Assembly (NCBI GenBank): GCA_946480085.1
Contig: CAMLHZ010000004.1
Span: 215,717-279,716 of the forward strand
DNA: 64,000 bases
Direction: 5' to 3'
From: an uncultured Flavobacteriales bacterium
Lineage (GTDB): Bacteria > Bacteroidota > Bacteroidia > Flavobacteriales > Crocinitomicaceae
Shown here: positions 64,000-64,000 of the stretch, one piece after another
How the letters are laid out: every line of letters begins with the position of its first letter
How positions within the stretch are numbered: the first letter of the stretch is position 1
Made by a program: the position numbers and the translations under genes
The notes under the pieces: model-generated
What the model was told of the DNA's origin: nothing
Database searches by the model: none
Seen by the model: only the letters and a program-made list of their open reading frames with translations

Positions 64000-64000
64000 G

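Noticed and set aside
1..64000. tRNA, rRNA, CRISPR arrays, insertion sequences, integrases
   Set aside because: None recognised on reading both strands; no regularly spaced direct repeats and no transposase-like product. A tRNA scan would be needed to exclude a tRNA formally.

Overview
The window looks like a chromosomal segment of a Bacteroidota bacterium, most likely a Flavobacteriales relative (Crocinitomicaceae/Fluviicola-like by general impression; genus not provable here). Grounds: AT-rich DNA, a TonB-dependent receptor with an N-terminal carboxypeptidase-regulatory-like domain, a large secreted protein with a type IX secretion (T9SS) C-terminal sorting domain, an OmpA protein with thrombospondin type 3 repeats, lipoproteins with acidic residues after the lipidated Cys, few Shine-Dalgarno sequences, and several promoter boxes of the Bacteroidota form TAnnTTTG. 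No rRNA, tRNA, CRISPR array, prophage, integrase or insertion sequence was seen. Both ends cut through genes.

Layout. 1-8.2 kb: truncated secreted protein, TonB receptor, oligopeptide-type binding lipoprotein, small secreted protein, methylmalonyl-CoA epimerase, a coiled-coil protein with a TonB-like C-terminus, a HAD hydrolase. 8.3-14.8 kb: sucA-sucB, then a TPR lipoprotein, a membrane protein and an outer-membrane barrel. 14.8-21 kb (minus): a VTC polyphosphate-polymerase-like protein with a DUF4956 membrane partner, haem genes hemA-hemC-hemD, a metalloprotease-like lipoprotein, and a Ppx/GppA phosphatase. 21-32 kb: T9SS cargo protein, a type 2-like ileS, a biotin-dependent carboxylase beta subunit (divergent from ileS), recJ, and small genes. 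32.2-45.8 kb: one long minus-strand surface-polysaccharide locus (gmd, fcl, Wzx flippase, Wzy-like polymerase, three glycosyltransferases, two tandem WecA/MraY-type initiating transferases, Wza-like export lipoprotein, Wzc-like tyrosine autokinase). 46.3-53.5 kb (plus): OmpA, then a tight run tatA-gatA-lytic transglycosylase-two sugar transferases-UbiA-like membrane protein. 53.7-64 kb: small exported proteins, pgk, gatC, an acyltransferase, trpS, a second binding lipoprotein, ppk1, and a MORN-like secreted protein.

How they fit together. The polysaccharide locus has the parts of a Wzx/Wzy-type pathway: lipid-linked initiation, GDP-fucose supply, flipping, polymerisation, export and kinase control. 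The plus-strand GT2/GT9 pair may serve lipopolysaccharide core. Polyphosphate metabolism is represented by three systems (VTC-like, Ppx/GppA, PPK1). SucAB gives the TCA step to succinyl-CoA, and the epimerase plus carboxylase beta subunit fit a propionyl/methylmalonyl-CoA route.

Most notable observation: the isoleucyl-tRNA synthetase carries GIHH where class I enzymes have HxGH. From memory, this swap has been reported as a natural mupirocin hyper-resistance signature in some type 2 IleRS enzymes. Other points of interest are the VTC/DUF4956 pair, a metzincin-like lipoprotein with an altered third zinc ligand, a UbiA-like protein lacking its first Asp motif, a GT9 protein with a CxxC...CxC tail, a 21-bp perfect palindrome upstream of one WecA paralogue, and dispersed hairpin repeats.
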